A stretch of 64,000 nucleotides of DNA from Pardosa pseudoannulata (lineage: Eukaryota; Arthropoda; Arachnida; Araneae; Lycosidae). Under the pieces are notes generated by a model. It worked only from the letters and a program-made list of their open reading frames with translations. It did not search any database and was not told the DNA's origin. Both the position numbers and the translations under genes were made by a program. This document shows positions 1 through 10,911 of the stretch, in pieces; positions within the stretch are counted from its first letter, which is position 1, and the number at the start of each line of letters is the position of its first letter. The stretch is from NCBI GenBank assembly GCA_032207245.1, contig CM063502.1, positions 49,036,404 through 49,100,403 of the forward strand, written 5' to 3'.

Positions 1-1055
1 CTGTTTAACTGAAGAAATTTCTTCACCTGTTTGTGGAAACACAACGAATTCTGTCAACAAAAATTCGTCATTTTAACAAAACTATTTTATGACTTATTAT
101 GGACAGTTAAAATTCATCACAAAAATTTCAAATTAAATAATTATCCAATATCTGTATACAAATTACATATAAAACTTTTATAGAATAAAATAAAAATACA
201 TGTAATTTTAAATAGTATTATACAGACTCAAATATTTCATTATGCGTTTTGAATACTAATATATACTAAAAAAAAATAAGAGAATGAAAAAATGCTAAAG
301 TAACCTTTAGTAAATGCATCGATATTTGTTTACTAACATCGCGTATACATCTGCTAACCGATTGCTGGCTTAGCATGATATATATATCGTTACCAATAGG
401 CGACTGCCTGGTAACTTCCAGTCACAAAAAATCTTAATGCTGTCAGCACCTGTTGTAAAAAAAAGTAAATAATCATGTTGTGAACATGCACAATAAAATA
501 AACTTTAACAATAAAGAATAAAGGGAAGTATTTGATTCAAAGTAGCAAAAATGAACATTGTAGGTTACTGTATGTTCAGTTATACAGATATCCTTTTAGT
601 CTGAATTAAAATGTAAAAATTATTGCACTATTGAAAATGCTTTTATTAAAAAGATTCATTTTGTGCTAAAAAAAATGCAAAATAAGAGTTATCCCATCAA
701 AATTTATCTTACACTCCTACCAAATATTAATACATGAAACCTAGCCAGTTTATAAAATAAAAAGCAGAAAGTTAAAATTATTTGAATTTTTTATTTGAAA
801 CAGCTAAAGGTAAAATTATTTGAAATTTTTATTTCAAATAGTTGAACATTCCACCAGTTTGTAAAAACATGAAAAATGATATCAAAACTGAAGATAAATA
901 GTATTTAAATCATGCTTATAATCATTACTTTAACTTACATGAATAACTTACATACTTATACATACACATAATAATACTTATCATTTAAATCAGCATATAG
1001 TGCTCTAAATTCAGCATTAATATATTTAAATAGAAATTTACAGTTCATACCAAAG
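1..1055. other. Intergenic AT-rich DNA, nothing recognised
   Basis: I see no coding exon, RNA gene or clear repeat here. The sequence is strongly AT-rich with short A and T runs. Confidence 0.5.
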
Positions 1056-2473
1056 GGGTTCACTTAAGAATTGGGTACACGCCAAATCTGGTGGCGATAA
1101 AGCGCCAAATCTGGTAACCCAGACTGCTTTCTCCTCTCCTCGCCGTGATATTTTTTCGCTTATGTACAATTTAGAGGCCGTTCTTTTTATGTAACCCTTT
1201 CGTTACGTTTCAATTCGCCTAATTTCTATTGGTTTTTTGTTTAAATGCTTCTAATTTCTATTGGTTTAGCGGTTAACGGCACTTTTAACGCAATTTTCAA
1301 ACTGGTTATACTCGTTTTCTGCCATTTTCGCCTGAGGATATTGTTTGATGCACTTCTGTTTGGTTTTTGTGTGTGTGTGAATGAGGGGCTTATCAATAAT
1401 AAATATGAATGTTCGGTGTGTAAGAATGATATGAATCTGATCTAACGTAAAGATCGACCCGATGGAAGTGCATCCAACGCCTAAAAAGTAAGTGCTTACG
1501 TTTTTTAATTTCAAGTGATATTTCATGTTACTTTAATTGTAAACTCTTTCGTGTGGAGTGAAGGAAGGTTTTTATGTGTTTTTTGAACGGTTGCGGATTT
1601 AAGCAATATTTTTTTAGATGCAGTTAGTGTATATTTATTTTATTTTTCATATGTATATAAAAAATATTACATTTTTAATAATTTTTTATATTATTTGTAA
1701 TAACATTTACGGGGGGTCAAGGGGGGCAGAGCCCCCCTTGGTTAAAAAAGTTTTTGATCACTCAAAAATTTATTTAAAAAATTAGAAAGTACTAACCTTT
1801 TAATGTTCTTTGAAAATTAAAAGTAAATCTCTGTGGATGTTTTATTTATTTTTTATTTCTGGTTTATCTTTTAAAATGAAATTTTTAATTATTTTGTGTG
1901 TTTAAAATAAGGAATCATTTTAAGAATATTAAAAAAAAATAATAAAAAATTAATTTATTACATTTTTAGTAAATTTTTATATTAATAACATTTACGGGGG
2001 GTTAAAAAACTTTTGATAAATCAAAAATTTATTTAAAAAATTAAAAAGTACTAACCTTTTAATAGTGTTTGAAAATTAAAAAAAAATCTTTGCGTATGTT
2101 TTATTTTTTTTATTTCTAATTTATCTATTTTTAATTGTTTTGTGTGCTTTAAATCAGGAAATATTTTAAGAATATTAAAAAACAGAAATAATCAATTTTT
2201 AATGGTTTAAAATTAACAACCAATTAATATTAAAAAAATAACATGAAAAAACAAACTTTGTATTAATATAAATATCATTTTACGCAATTTTCAACATTTT
2301 TGCCATTAATTGCAAAATTAGTATATTATTTCACAATAAAATAAGTCAGTTAATTTAGTCGCGCCAAAAATCCGTTGCCGTTCAAAATGTCAGCCTTCCG
2401 GTAACTCTGCTCGAAGGAGTTGGCGCGATTGGCGCCAAAAATAGCAGGAGGTACCCAATTCTTAAGTAGTCCC
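1056..2473. mobile_element. Candidate non-autonomous DNA element with inverted ends
   Basis: The left end reads GGGTTCACTTAAGAATTGGG and the right end, reverse-complemented, reads GGGACTACTTAAGAATTGGG; the 17 bases ACTTAAGAATTGGGTAC are identical. GGG termini of this kind are common in Harbinger-type elements, and a Harbinger-like transposase fragment abuts the right end. The interior is non-coding and holds a two-copy tandem repeat. No convincing 3-bp target duplication is present (AAG against ATA), so the outer limits are uncertain. Confidence 0.45.
1701..2210. repeat. Two-copy tandem repeat, offset 285 bp, first copy with a G/C hairpin
   Basis: Two units start with TAACATTTACGGGGGG at 1701 and 1986 and then share several AT-rich blocks. 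The first unit alone carries GGGGGGCAGAGCCCCCC (about 1721-1737), a 7-bp-stem hairpin. The second unit goes straight from the G run to TTAAAAAAC, so it has lost this hairpin block or never gained it. Confidence 0.65.
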
Positions 2474-2678
2474 ATATCAAAGGTATCCGCGAAGACACCA
2501 TAAAACTTTCCAAATTCTCGCAAATGTACAAGACAAAATTCTGGTCTAGACGAAACAATTTGCAAAATTGATCATCGGGAAAATTTAAAGCTTCAAACCG
2601 GGATTTAAAATAGCATCTTGGGACTCTCCTCCTTTCTTTCAGCTCAGATAAATACCGGGCATATAAAAGACCAGCCAT
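2382..2678 (-). pseudogene. Harbinger (HARBI1-like) transposase, N-terminal fragment
   Basis: The reading frame starts at an ATG at 2678. Residues about 33-57 (FPDDQFCKLFRLDQNFVLYI followed by CENLE) resemble the N-terminal region of Harbinger/HARBI1-type DDE transposases, where a short basic segment precedes a motif of the type F-x3-F-x2-YICE-x-L. After about 70 residues the frame runs into the inverted end of the neighbouring element and continues as unrelated sequence. The DDE catalytic core is missing, so this is a truncated relic. Family assignment is from recalled motif similarity; PIF/Harbinger is the best guess. Confidence 0.5.
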
Positions 2679-2898
2679 GTTTTCTTACTATCGGGAAGTT
2701 CTCTCTACCAAATTTGCTGCCGGAAAGTTTCCGCAACCTGTCGCTATCGGTAACTTTCCGCATGTAACCCCAGAGTACCGAAGTATCGTTTACTCTCAAA
2801 ATTTCGGCAAGCTGATGTCAACGTGACGTCATACCGCACGTGCGGTACGAACCGCAACTCCCAGAATAAGGCCCTCAGTCTATGGATGCTACCATATT

Positions 2899-3041
2899 GC
2901 AGTCGGGTTATGCCACTGGCAACTTCCGCGTCATAATGATGTCAGTAGTCAACAGAGCTGGATTATGGTACCAATTTACTATCTCTTGGGACTTCTGACA
3001 TCATTATGGTGCGAAAGTCGCCTGTCGCATATCTCGACCCC
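2899..3041. repeat. Imperfect palindrome, arms of about 52 bp
   Basis: Bases 2899-2950 and 2990-3041 are inverted copies at roughly 80% identity, with the block CATAATGATGTCAG kept exactly. The loop is about 39 bp. The transcript or single strand would fold into one long hairpin, as in small foldback MITEs. A further short palindrome, GGAAAGTTTCC, lies near 2722. Confidence 0.6.
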
Positions 3042-4408
3042 AGTATTTAGAGTTTTATGAGCTTCCCCTCATGCATTCCAACAAGAAAGAGTTAATGATT
3101 TCGATGCTGAGCTCTGTGGCCACAAAATGGTAAAAGAAATCTCTTTTAAGAGCTAGAAAAAAATTGAAAACACTCAGATAAATAGCTGAAAATGTTATAT
3201 CAACCTCACAACATTCTTTTGCTCAAGAATTACTTAAATTTGCTTGTACAGCACAGAGAATAAAAAGACTAGTGAATTGTTTGCTTTGATTCTAACCTGC
3301 TAGCCAGTATATTTGCTTAATAAATTTGAACAATTCCCCTTAGTCTGAAGTCTGCAACAGCTATATTTATAAAATGACAAATACTGCGCCTGCTAAATTT
3401 TATTTCTCTAAACAGCCAGCATACCAAAATTATTCTGGATATTTGTTAAGCCCTTCTATTCAAAAATGAAAATTTTTCTGTTACAGATATAATTTATACA
3501 CTTATGCGAGACATATGTAAAACTTTTATTACAATTCATAAAGTAAAAATAAAGTACTTTATTTTTACTTAGATAAATTGAAATAAAAAAATTAACATAA
3601 TACCGATATTAAACATAAACGTTAATTCAAATAAAAATTATTCCTTAATATTTACCATTTCTTTAATATTTAAGCCCCAGTTTTCATGTATATCATGTAG
3701 CTACGCATTCTCACAGTCTCCATAATGCAGTTTTTCTCAACGTGGGGCATATTGTTTATCAGGTGGGTATTTGATTTTTCGTAGGATAAAATTTTGGTGA
3801 TATCTAGGTAATTAAGAAAAGAAATTCACTAGATATCACCAAACGCGGGGATTTGAGACTGAAGCTTACTAAATTGGGCGTAATATAAGATGTTTTTGCT
3901 GCAGGTTGCACAAAGATCTAATTTTTTTAAGTGAATCCTATTTAAGATCTTTTTTGGTAGCCAAAAGTACAATATATAATTACTAAATTATTTTTTAAAA
4001 AATAATTCCTTTAAGTATATTAAAATTTCAATACTAAGATTATTTTAGTAAAAGTTATATAAATACAAATATGTCTGAACATGTACAAAGCATATACAGT
4101 ATGAAAATAACAAGCCATAACAGTATTAAAAAACTCGTTTTTGTTTAAAATTAAAATGAAATGCAAATATGATTCAATTAAATATACACAGCATTATAAT
4201 GGTATTAAAATTAAATGCACATACAATTGAATATTTAAATTTAAAAGACGAACCATTTGCTGTTTGGTTATGGCACCATTTGCTAAGCCGCTGTTTAAAA
4301 TTTTACTTAATTTTTGATCATTTAAAATTAATTTAAAATTAATTTTAGACCATACGGTCATACCAGGTTCTTTCCCAAAATAAACGACTCAGAACAGTTT
4401 CATTAACA

Positions 4409-4445
<37 letters not shown>

Positions 4446-4961
4446 AGATAAAAAGAATTTTTTACAATATACATATGTACACAAAAATGAAATTATCACT
4501 GTGTTAAAAATATTAAAACAGAACTTACCCCACTGTAGCATCTTCTTCGGCAAGCCCTCACAAAAATGAGGGATTTCGTCTAATATGTCTCTGCCAAAAT
4601 TCTCCCAGGAAAACATTTTCGCCTAAAATCTCCAGGATAATAATTTTTTTGTTTTGAGCTTGTTTCTCGTACATATCTCATTACATTTTTCTTAGCCCCT
4701 CCTTGGTTCCGTCCCCGTACGAAATTATTCACTCTTGAACATTCAAGAGGTCAGTTTGCAAAATCTGATATTTCATTGGATTAGAGCCCCCTGCGCTCAT
4801 ATTTATTTATCTGTGTGTGTTTCATAATTTCATTGCTTATGGGACTCCCTTCTAGATCAACTTCTCTAAAATATGCTCATATACCTTTCCCCCCCCCTTT
4901 TTTTGTACTGGACCCTTTTCTCAACATCTTATTGTATTCTCCCTTCTTTTATGTATTGAAG
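3042..4961. other. Intergenic DNA with one perfect hairpin and a 34-nt A run
   Basis: No gene is recognised. A 15-bp perfect inverted repeat, TTTGGTGATATCTAG (3793-3807) with its complement at 3829-3843, brackets a 21-bp loop. A poly(A) run of 34 nt lies at 4410-4443. Confidence 0.5.
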
Positions 4962-4969
4962 GGGTACCA

Positions 4970-5577
4970 CAGGGCCGTAGCCAAAAATTATATTCGGAGG
5001 GGGACATTGTTTTTTGTGAAGGATACTTCAATAAAACTACAGGTTTTCTTGTATATGTATACTCCTAATGAGTATCATATGATTTTAAAATATTAAAATA
5101 ATTAAAAAATGATATAATGAACAAATTGTAGACTTCAATTATTAATGTAGTAACTACACAATAATTAAAAGTAAAATTAACATTGAAAATATATAAACTA
5201 TACATGGTATTAAATTCTAATTTTTAAAACAAAATCATAACTAAAAAATTTTTGAAAGAAAATGAAAATTTTCAAATTTTTACCTGTATATTATAGAATA
5301 TGCTCGTTTTGAAATTTTCGACAACAAATTTTCAGTTTCTTTCGATTGCACAACGATATTGTGATGAGTTGCCAAAAGTGCTAGTAACTGTTCTTACATG
5401 TCGAATCTAGTTTTCACCTACTCCTTAATTCAACGCCACTGTTCTAAGAACACTGTTGTCTACGCACAGCTAGGCAGATGGCCTACTCACTCACATGGTC
5501 CAGTTTCTTTTCACGAAAGTCTTAGAATTTCGTAGGGGGACGGATCCCCTAAATCCCTCCCCTTGCCTACGGCCTTG
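4970..5577. mobile_element. hAT-type MITE, copy 1
   Basis: The 608-bp non-coding element begins CAGGGCCGTAGCCAA and ends, reverse-complemented, CAAGGCCGTAGGCAA. It is flanked by an exact 8-bp direct repeat GGGTACCA at 4962-4969 and 5578-5585. An 8-bp duplication with CAGGG-type termini is the signature of hAT transposons. It carries no transposase and would need one in trans. Copy 2 lies 276 bp downstream in the same orientation. Confidence 0.8.
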
Positions 5578-5853
5578 GGGTACCAGGAGTTATTCGTAGA
5601 AGTGGCCTCTTTTGTGACTCTCAGAAAATGCTTTCATTTCTAAATCCTAAGTACTTTTCCCTATGTACTATAAGTGTGGTATCTTTGTACCTGTTACACC
5701 TGGCTTCAAATTCCGTTCAAATCGAATAGGGGTTTTTCAAAAGCTCGTATTTTTGCGTAAGTTTTGTGAGCCGGTTTTCTTTTGAAGTATCGACCACATT
5801 TTGATGCAACTCTGAACTCAAAGTGTCGTTTTTCTAAAAAAGATAATACCTGG

Positions 5854-6480
5854 CGCGCCGTAGCCAAAAACTATATTCGGAAGGGGAACAAGTGGAAAGA
5901 CATTGTGTTTGTGAATGATACCTCAGTTAAACTACAGGTTTTGTTAATGTATGTATACTCCTAATGAAGTATCATAGTACAATGTGGTTTTAAAATATTA
6001 AAATGATTAAAAAAAGATATGAACAAATTTAAATTCTATAGTATTGAAATAACTGCACAATGAATTTAATATTAAAATTGATAATGTAAAGATATAAACT
6101 GTACATGGTATTAAATTCTAATTTTTAAACCAGAAGTATAACCACACAAAAAGAATTTTGAAAGAAACATATTCAAACTTTTTACCTGTATATTATAAAA
6201 TATGCTGGCCTTGAAGATTTACAAAAAAAAATTCTTCCGATTGTGCATCAATATAGTGATGAATTGCTAGGAGTACTAATCAGTCTGCTCTTAATACAAT
6301 TTGCATCTTCTGTTTAACTCAACGTCATTAAACACTCTGTTCTAAGTACACTGTTGTCTATGCACAGCTAGGCAGATGACAACCCCACACTTGCTCCATT
6401 TTCATTCCACGAAACTGTCTTTTGAGAATTTCAGAGGGGGACAGGTCCCCTAAATTCCCATCCCCTTGCATACGGCTTTG
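5854..6480. mobile_element. hAT-type MITE, copy 2
   Basis: This is a diverged copy (627 bp) of the element at 4970-5577 with the same order of internal blocks, including a shared start (GCCGTAGCCAAAAA) and a shared TTACCTGTATATTATA block. The flanks are ATACCTGG (5846-5853) and ATACCGGG (6481-6488), an 8-bp duplication with one mismatch. Its left end has lost a base relative to copy 1. Similar in size and structure, the two insertions have different target sites, so they arrived independently. Confidence 0.75.
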
Positions 6481-6488
6481 ATACCGGG

Positions 6489-7271
6489 CTACTAACTTCT
6501 ATTTAATCTGAAGGTGCTTTTTCTGAAACCCTCGTTTTATAATCTGGTTACAAGAGCATGTGACGCATGCTTTTTTTTTTTTTTTTTTTTTTTTTTTTTG
6601 TAAATTTTAGCTTTTTATCTACCATGTCTTGCGGACCTACACATTCCTACTTTTCGGATAAAGCCTTAAACTTCTAAAAGGGGTTTGTGCACAACACGGA
6701 CATTGCCCTATCATTGTAAATTTTTGCATTATACCATCCAGGTGTGGCGTGACTACACACAAGACGCATATAACATATTTGGGAAGAAAACCCTAAAATT
6801 TGAAAGGGTTTTCCAGCAAAAGGAAAGATTCTGTCTAAATCTAAAGCAAGTAAAAATTGCTTTTTTTTTTAACTTCTTTGTACGAAATAAAAGGAATTAC
6901 TGTAATCATAAATCTCAGAACGGAAATATTTATTTTGACCACGACTGAATTTTAAACATTTTAAGTATTACGTTTGCATGTACATACAAGAAAACTAATT
7001 CTTAAAGTTTAAAAGTCAATTCTGGCTATTCCTGAACTAGTTTCGACAACATCTCTTACAGTCTGGTCGTACGCAATTCACCTAAACCAAAAACTTCTAG
7101 TCATAAAAAGTCTAAAATGTGTTTTGTAGAACTTTTATAACGTATAGGTGTTCCCCTTTCGGTTGCATTCCATACTATATGCAACGAAAAACTTCAATAA
7201 AATGAGTGACTACATTGGAGGAATTAATTGAAAAAATGATTGCATAGTCATATAATTATGAAATTTTAGTA
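6489..7271. other. Intergenic DNA with a 29-nt T run
   Basis: No gene or mobile element is recognised. A T run occupies 6571-6599. The short reading frame near 6685-6948 has no supporting features. Confidence 0.45.
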
Positions 7272-7279
7272 TTTAGAAC

Positions 7280-7764
7280 TAGCGCCATATTATCGGCAGG
7301 GCACGTGCCCACGGCCCAAATATTTTTAGATCCAGAGGTAATTTTGAAACAAATTTTGTAGACTTAAAAAAATTCACATAATTTATATATAGAATAAAAA
7401 CATGAAATTTTTAAGTTTCATTATTTCAAAGAGTAATCACAGGTATAAATACCCACGGATTTGTCAATCATGGGTTTACACTTAAAAACTAAAGCTAAGA
7501 ATGCAGGTCATTTTGCAAATGAAATCTACCAATCAGATAGCTAGATTTTGAGAACTTCTCAAAAATGTTCTCAATCGCAAAATTGAGCTTTCCGATTGGT
7601 GGATTCCGTTTACGAAATGTTTGGAATATGAACTGAATAATAGCATATCTTTTCACCCTATGGTCAAATAAAAAAATGCTTGTTGCATTATACAAACCCT
7701 TCAGCTATACATTAATAAAATTTAATAATCTACAAGGGCCCAAAATCTTGATAATCGGGCCCTG
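7280..7764. mobile_element. hAT-type MITE, a different family
   Basis: The element is 485 bp. Its ends are TAGCGCCATATTATC and, reverse-complemented, CAGGGCCCGATTATC. It is flanked by a perfect 8-bp repeat TTTAGAAC at 7272-7279 and 7765-7772. GC-rich blocks sit just inside both ends (GGGCACGTGCCC on the left, GGGCCC on the right). It is non-coding. Confidence 0.75.
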
Positions 7765-7835
7765 TTTAGAACTATAACATCTTGCTGTGCTTTTCCTTTG
7801 ATCGCAGTCTGATCTATTGCAATATTAGGATTTAA

Positions 7836-8035
7836 CCCTTAATTTGGCTAAGTCTGCCCGCTACACCGGATATGTATATTTATAACTACTATATAACAAT
7901 CGTCAGTATTCGCCACAGCGGACATTATCTCAAAAATGGAAAATGATATTTTTTTTTATTTTACAAAGATCATAATATCTATACAGACATGGAAAAATTA
8001 AAAAATATTTGAAAAACAACTTGTCAAATTAAGGG
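7836..8035. mobile_element. piggyBac-type MITE, 200 bp
   Basis: The ends are CCCTTAATTTG and its exact complement CAAATTAAGGG, flanked by TTAA at 7832-7835 and 8036-8039. A TTAA target duplication plus termini beginning CCC is characteristic of the piggyBac superfamily. It is non-coding. With the TTAA included, the perfect inverted repeat is 15 bp. Confidence 0.75.
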
Positions 8036-8039
8036 TTAA

Positions 8040-10255
8040 GGTAAATTGACGCTGTGGTGCATAGCTAAATATCTATTAGCCGTAGAAGATAGAAATCTTT
8101 TATTCAATACGAAAATAACACCAAATTGTGCTCCTACTATTTGGATTGCAATATGAACTCTAACGAAAGGTTTTCATAAAACATGCAATAATGTGCCTTA
8201 GGTTAAAATTTTATTTGTGTAGTCGTAGCTTAAAAACAGCCTTAAAATATTGGGACTTTGTATAGGACTTCCATCTAGTTGTGCACCTCTTATAATGCAA
8301 TCTGTCCTCCACATAACGAAGAATTACCATATAATTCATATCAATGCTGTGGGGCATAAACTTAGTCGTAGAAGATCCAAATCTCAAAGTATAACATCTG
8401 TGAGTGTTCTTTTGATAGTAATCTACATAACGAAAAAATGCAATGTAACGTATATTAACATGGATCACAACTAAAAAACTTAACCTTAGAGGGTCAAAAT
8501 ATTGTATTCAAGTGTATCAGTATCTAGCTACTCTTTTTTTCATTGCAATCTGAATTATAACTGATATTTCCACATTAAAGTAAACACAACTCCTTATCAG
8601 TCACAAAATAAAGTCAAACCTTAAAACTGGTAAAAGCGGTTATGAGGGTGAAAACCGATGGTAAATGCTATTTCCGCAATCTTACAAACATAATTTTATC
8701 AGGCCTAAACCAAAATACAAACCAAGAAAATGATAAAAACACTAAAGAGAACAAGGAAATGTTCTTCTGGGAGTTTCTTGGGATGAGCAAGGACTCAGCC
8801 CAGATTTGAGACCACCACTAAATATTTGGACTACAAGCATTGAATCAACTACTTTATTCTTTACATGTGCTGACAACACTATTTTCGCACGACCATGTAA
8901 TTTGTAAAAACTAATTCATACCATTATAGTTAAATCCCAGTAGTTTTCAAGATTGCATACGTGAAGTCTTAAAATTAGGGCTTCTTTCCCCCCCCCCAAT
9001 TTAAATTCTAAATACGAGCCTGAGGTATTCTTTCATTGCTGAATACATTCCTCTGAGGTATTCTTTCATTGCTGAATACATTCCTTATAACGACAAGTAT
9101 CCTATTCTGTGAAACGTGCCCTGTAGAGGAACAAGTTGTTAAACGGCAATTTTGCAACTTTATTCCTAATAAATTTAATTGCTTTAAAACAGCACTAAAT
9201 GTTCAATAACTAGAATATTTTAGAGTTTGAACAATAAGAGGCACCCAAGGTTTTTAAGGATTTTTTTTTGGGGGGGGGAATTAACATCTTTGTAACTAGT
9301 GACGATCTCTCCTCCCCCTTAGGAACTTCAACGTAGGATTAGGAAAGAAAAAAGTAGAATTATTTAAGGAAAGAGTTGCTTTAAATGGCATTTATATATT
9401 TAAATACTTAAAAATTTATTTTAATCAAAATTAATGATTCATTATCAATGAAAATCGGCAGATTTCAGCAAATGCTTTGCATTTTACCCAGTTTTTCTTT
9501 GATACTTTATGTAAAAAGTTTATTCTAAAATTTGTAAAAAATGGTTTAGTAAAAAATATATAAGATTCGATGCACATGAAATTCCGATTCTTAAATATTT
9601 ATATAAATTTGAAATCTTTAATTTCTCTTAGTATACATAGCTGTATTAAACTTAAAATTCAAACATGAATAAAGTGACCTGCACATACTTAAGAATGTCT
9701 AAGAATTTGGAGTTTATCAATAGAATATTTTAAACTAGAATTTGTTTCTAATTAAGGTTTTTGGTCAATTTTTACCAATAAAGGTAAGTCAAATTTCTCA
9801 TGAACCAATAATTTAGTTCAAAATTCAATCCCTGAAGATTGAGAATTTAATATTAAAAATATTAAAATACTAAAGATTAAACAAGAAAGGTTTAAAATTC
9901 CTTAAAAATCAACAGCTACACGTAAGTACTTTTGTTTCTCAAAATTCACGTATGCAAATCATTTAATAAAAGGACCTTAAAGAATCCAAAAAGAAACCAA
10001 TTTCCCTCCAACCCTTTAATAGATCATAAGTCGAAAATGACATCCTCTATAAGGATGTAAGTCTGAATGCATTGTAAAGTTTTCCAGAACTTACCAAAAA
10101 GGGGTTGAAGACACCTGAACACTTTGTATATTCAAGTTACTTAAAAGCAATCCGCATTACAGGCTAATAAAGGGGAATGACAGTAAATAATCATGTACAA
10201 ACTAAATTCTCGATTCCATAAAAGTCAGAAAGAAAAACTAAATTGTTTAAATAGG
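8040..10255. other. Intergenic AT-rich DNA with one tandem duplication
   Basis: No gene is recognised. A 33-bp unit beginning TGAGGTATTCTTTCATTGCT is present twice in direct tandem at 9021-9053 and 9054-9086, almost identical, so the duplication is recent. Short homopolymer runs (C near 8988, G near 9272) are also present. Confidence 0.55.
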
Positions 10256-10263
10256 CATGAAAT

Positions 10264-10269
10264 TTTATT
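10264..10269 (-). terminator. Poly(A) signal AATAAA of the 206-residue membrane protein gene
   Basis: AATAAA on the minus strand lies about 180 nt downstream of the stop codon at 10447-10449. This is a normal 3' UTR length and fits an end of transcription just below 10,260. Confidence 0.5.
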
Positions 10270-10446
10270 TTCGATTACACTAAACAAAAATTCTAATTGC
10301 TAGAAAGTTTGATAAATCATCTAAAATCCATTTCTTAGAAAAACAAATTTAACAAGAACTAATTATTGTACCTATTTAACTGTATTTCAGTCTGACAGTT
10401 AAGCACAACAAGTATTCTTTCTCATCCCTTTAATGCAGAGATATTG

Positions 10447-10911
10447 CTAAGATCGGCGAAAGCCTGTGGCTCGGGATCCACGCCGAGTAGCTTGCTTCTG
10501 ACCCGACTGCTTCTGTAATAAATCGGAAACTCGCTCTTCCAGTTTCTGTATACGTTCCTGGTGTCTCTCCACTTTCTGTTCAATGGATTCTTTTCCTTTC
10601 TCTTTACTGCTACTGCTCTCTGCTTCCTGATTCGGAGTTTCTGGAGTATCCGTTTCTTCAGCCAAAGTTTCATCTCCCGAGTCAATATCTACAATTTCTA
10701 TCTTTTTATTCAATAAAAATAGAAGATACAGTTTGCATATACTAAAAAAGCAAAGTACAATGCCAAATTGCATCAGGTCCGAATACGCCAAGTTCTTGCC
10801 CACATAAAGCTGCAGCTTGTAGATAAATGAGCGAAGCATAAACACCATTCCACAGAATATAACTACTCCGCAGGTACCACAAATTACTTTGACAGCTACG
10901 TATCCACGACT
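10447..10911 (-). CDS. Exon 2 of a two-membrane-segment, coiled-coil protein
   Basis: This exon opens directly after a strong acceptor (TTCTTTTATTTCAG, ending 10912) and is read in phase 0 to a TAG at 10447-10449. It encodes residues 53-206 of the spliced protein. Residues about 57-78 (core VICGTCGVVIFCGMVFML) and about 98-119 (core GIVLCFFSICKLYLLFLL) are hydrophobic and long enough to cross a membrane. An acidic, Ser/Thr/Glu-rich stretch follows (about 123-150). Then comes a charged heptad segment of coiled-coil type (about 155-182, IEQKVERHQERIQKLEERV) and a basic tail ending GFRRS. The predicted form is a small integral membrane protein with a long soluble C-terminus. I do not recognise the family and assign no function. 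Confidence 0.65.
   Translation of the reverse strand, partial: SRGYVAVKVICGTCGVVIFCGMVFMLRSFIYKLQLYVGKNLAYSDLMQFGIVLCFFSICKLYLLFLLNKKIEIVDIDSGDETLAEETDTPETPNQEAESSSSKEKGKESIEQKVERHQERIQKLEERVSDLLQKQSGQKQATRRGSRATGFRRS

Noticed and set aside
5782..5964. ORF crossing the start of hAT MITE copy 2
   Set aside because: Chance frame over a non-coding MITE terminus; the equivalent position in copy 1 is in a different frame context.
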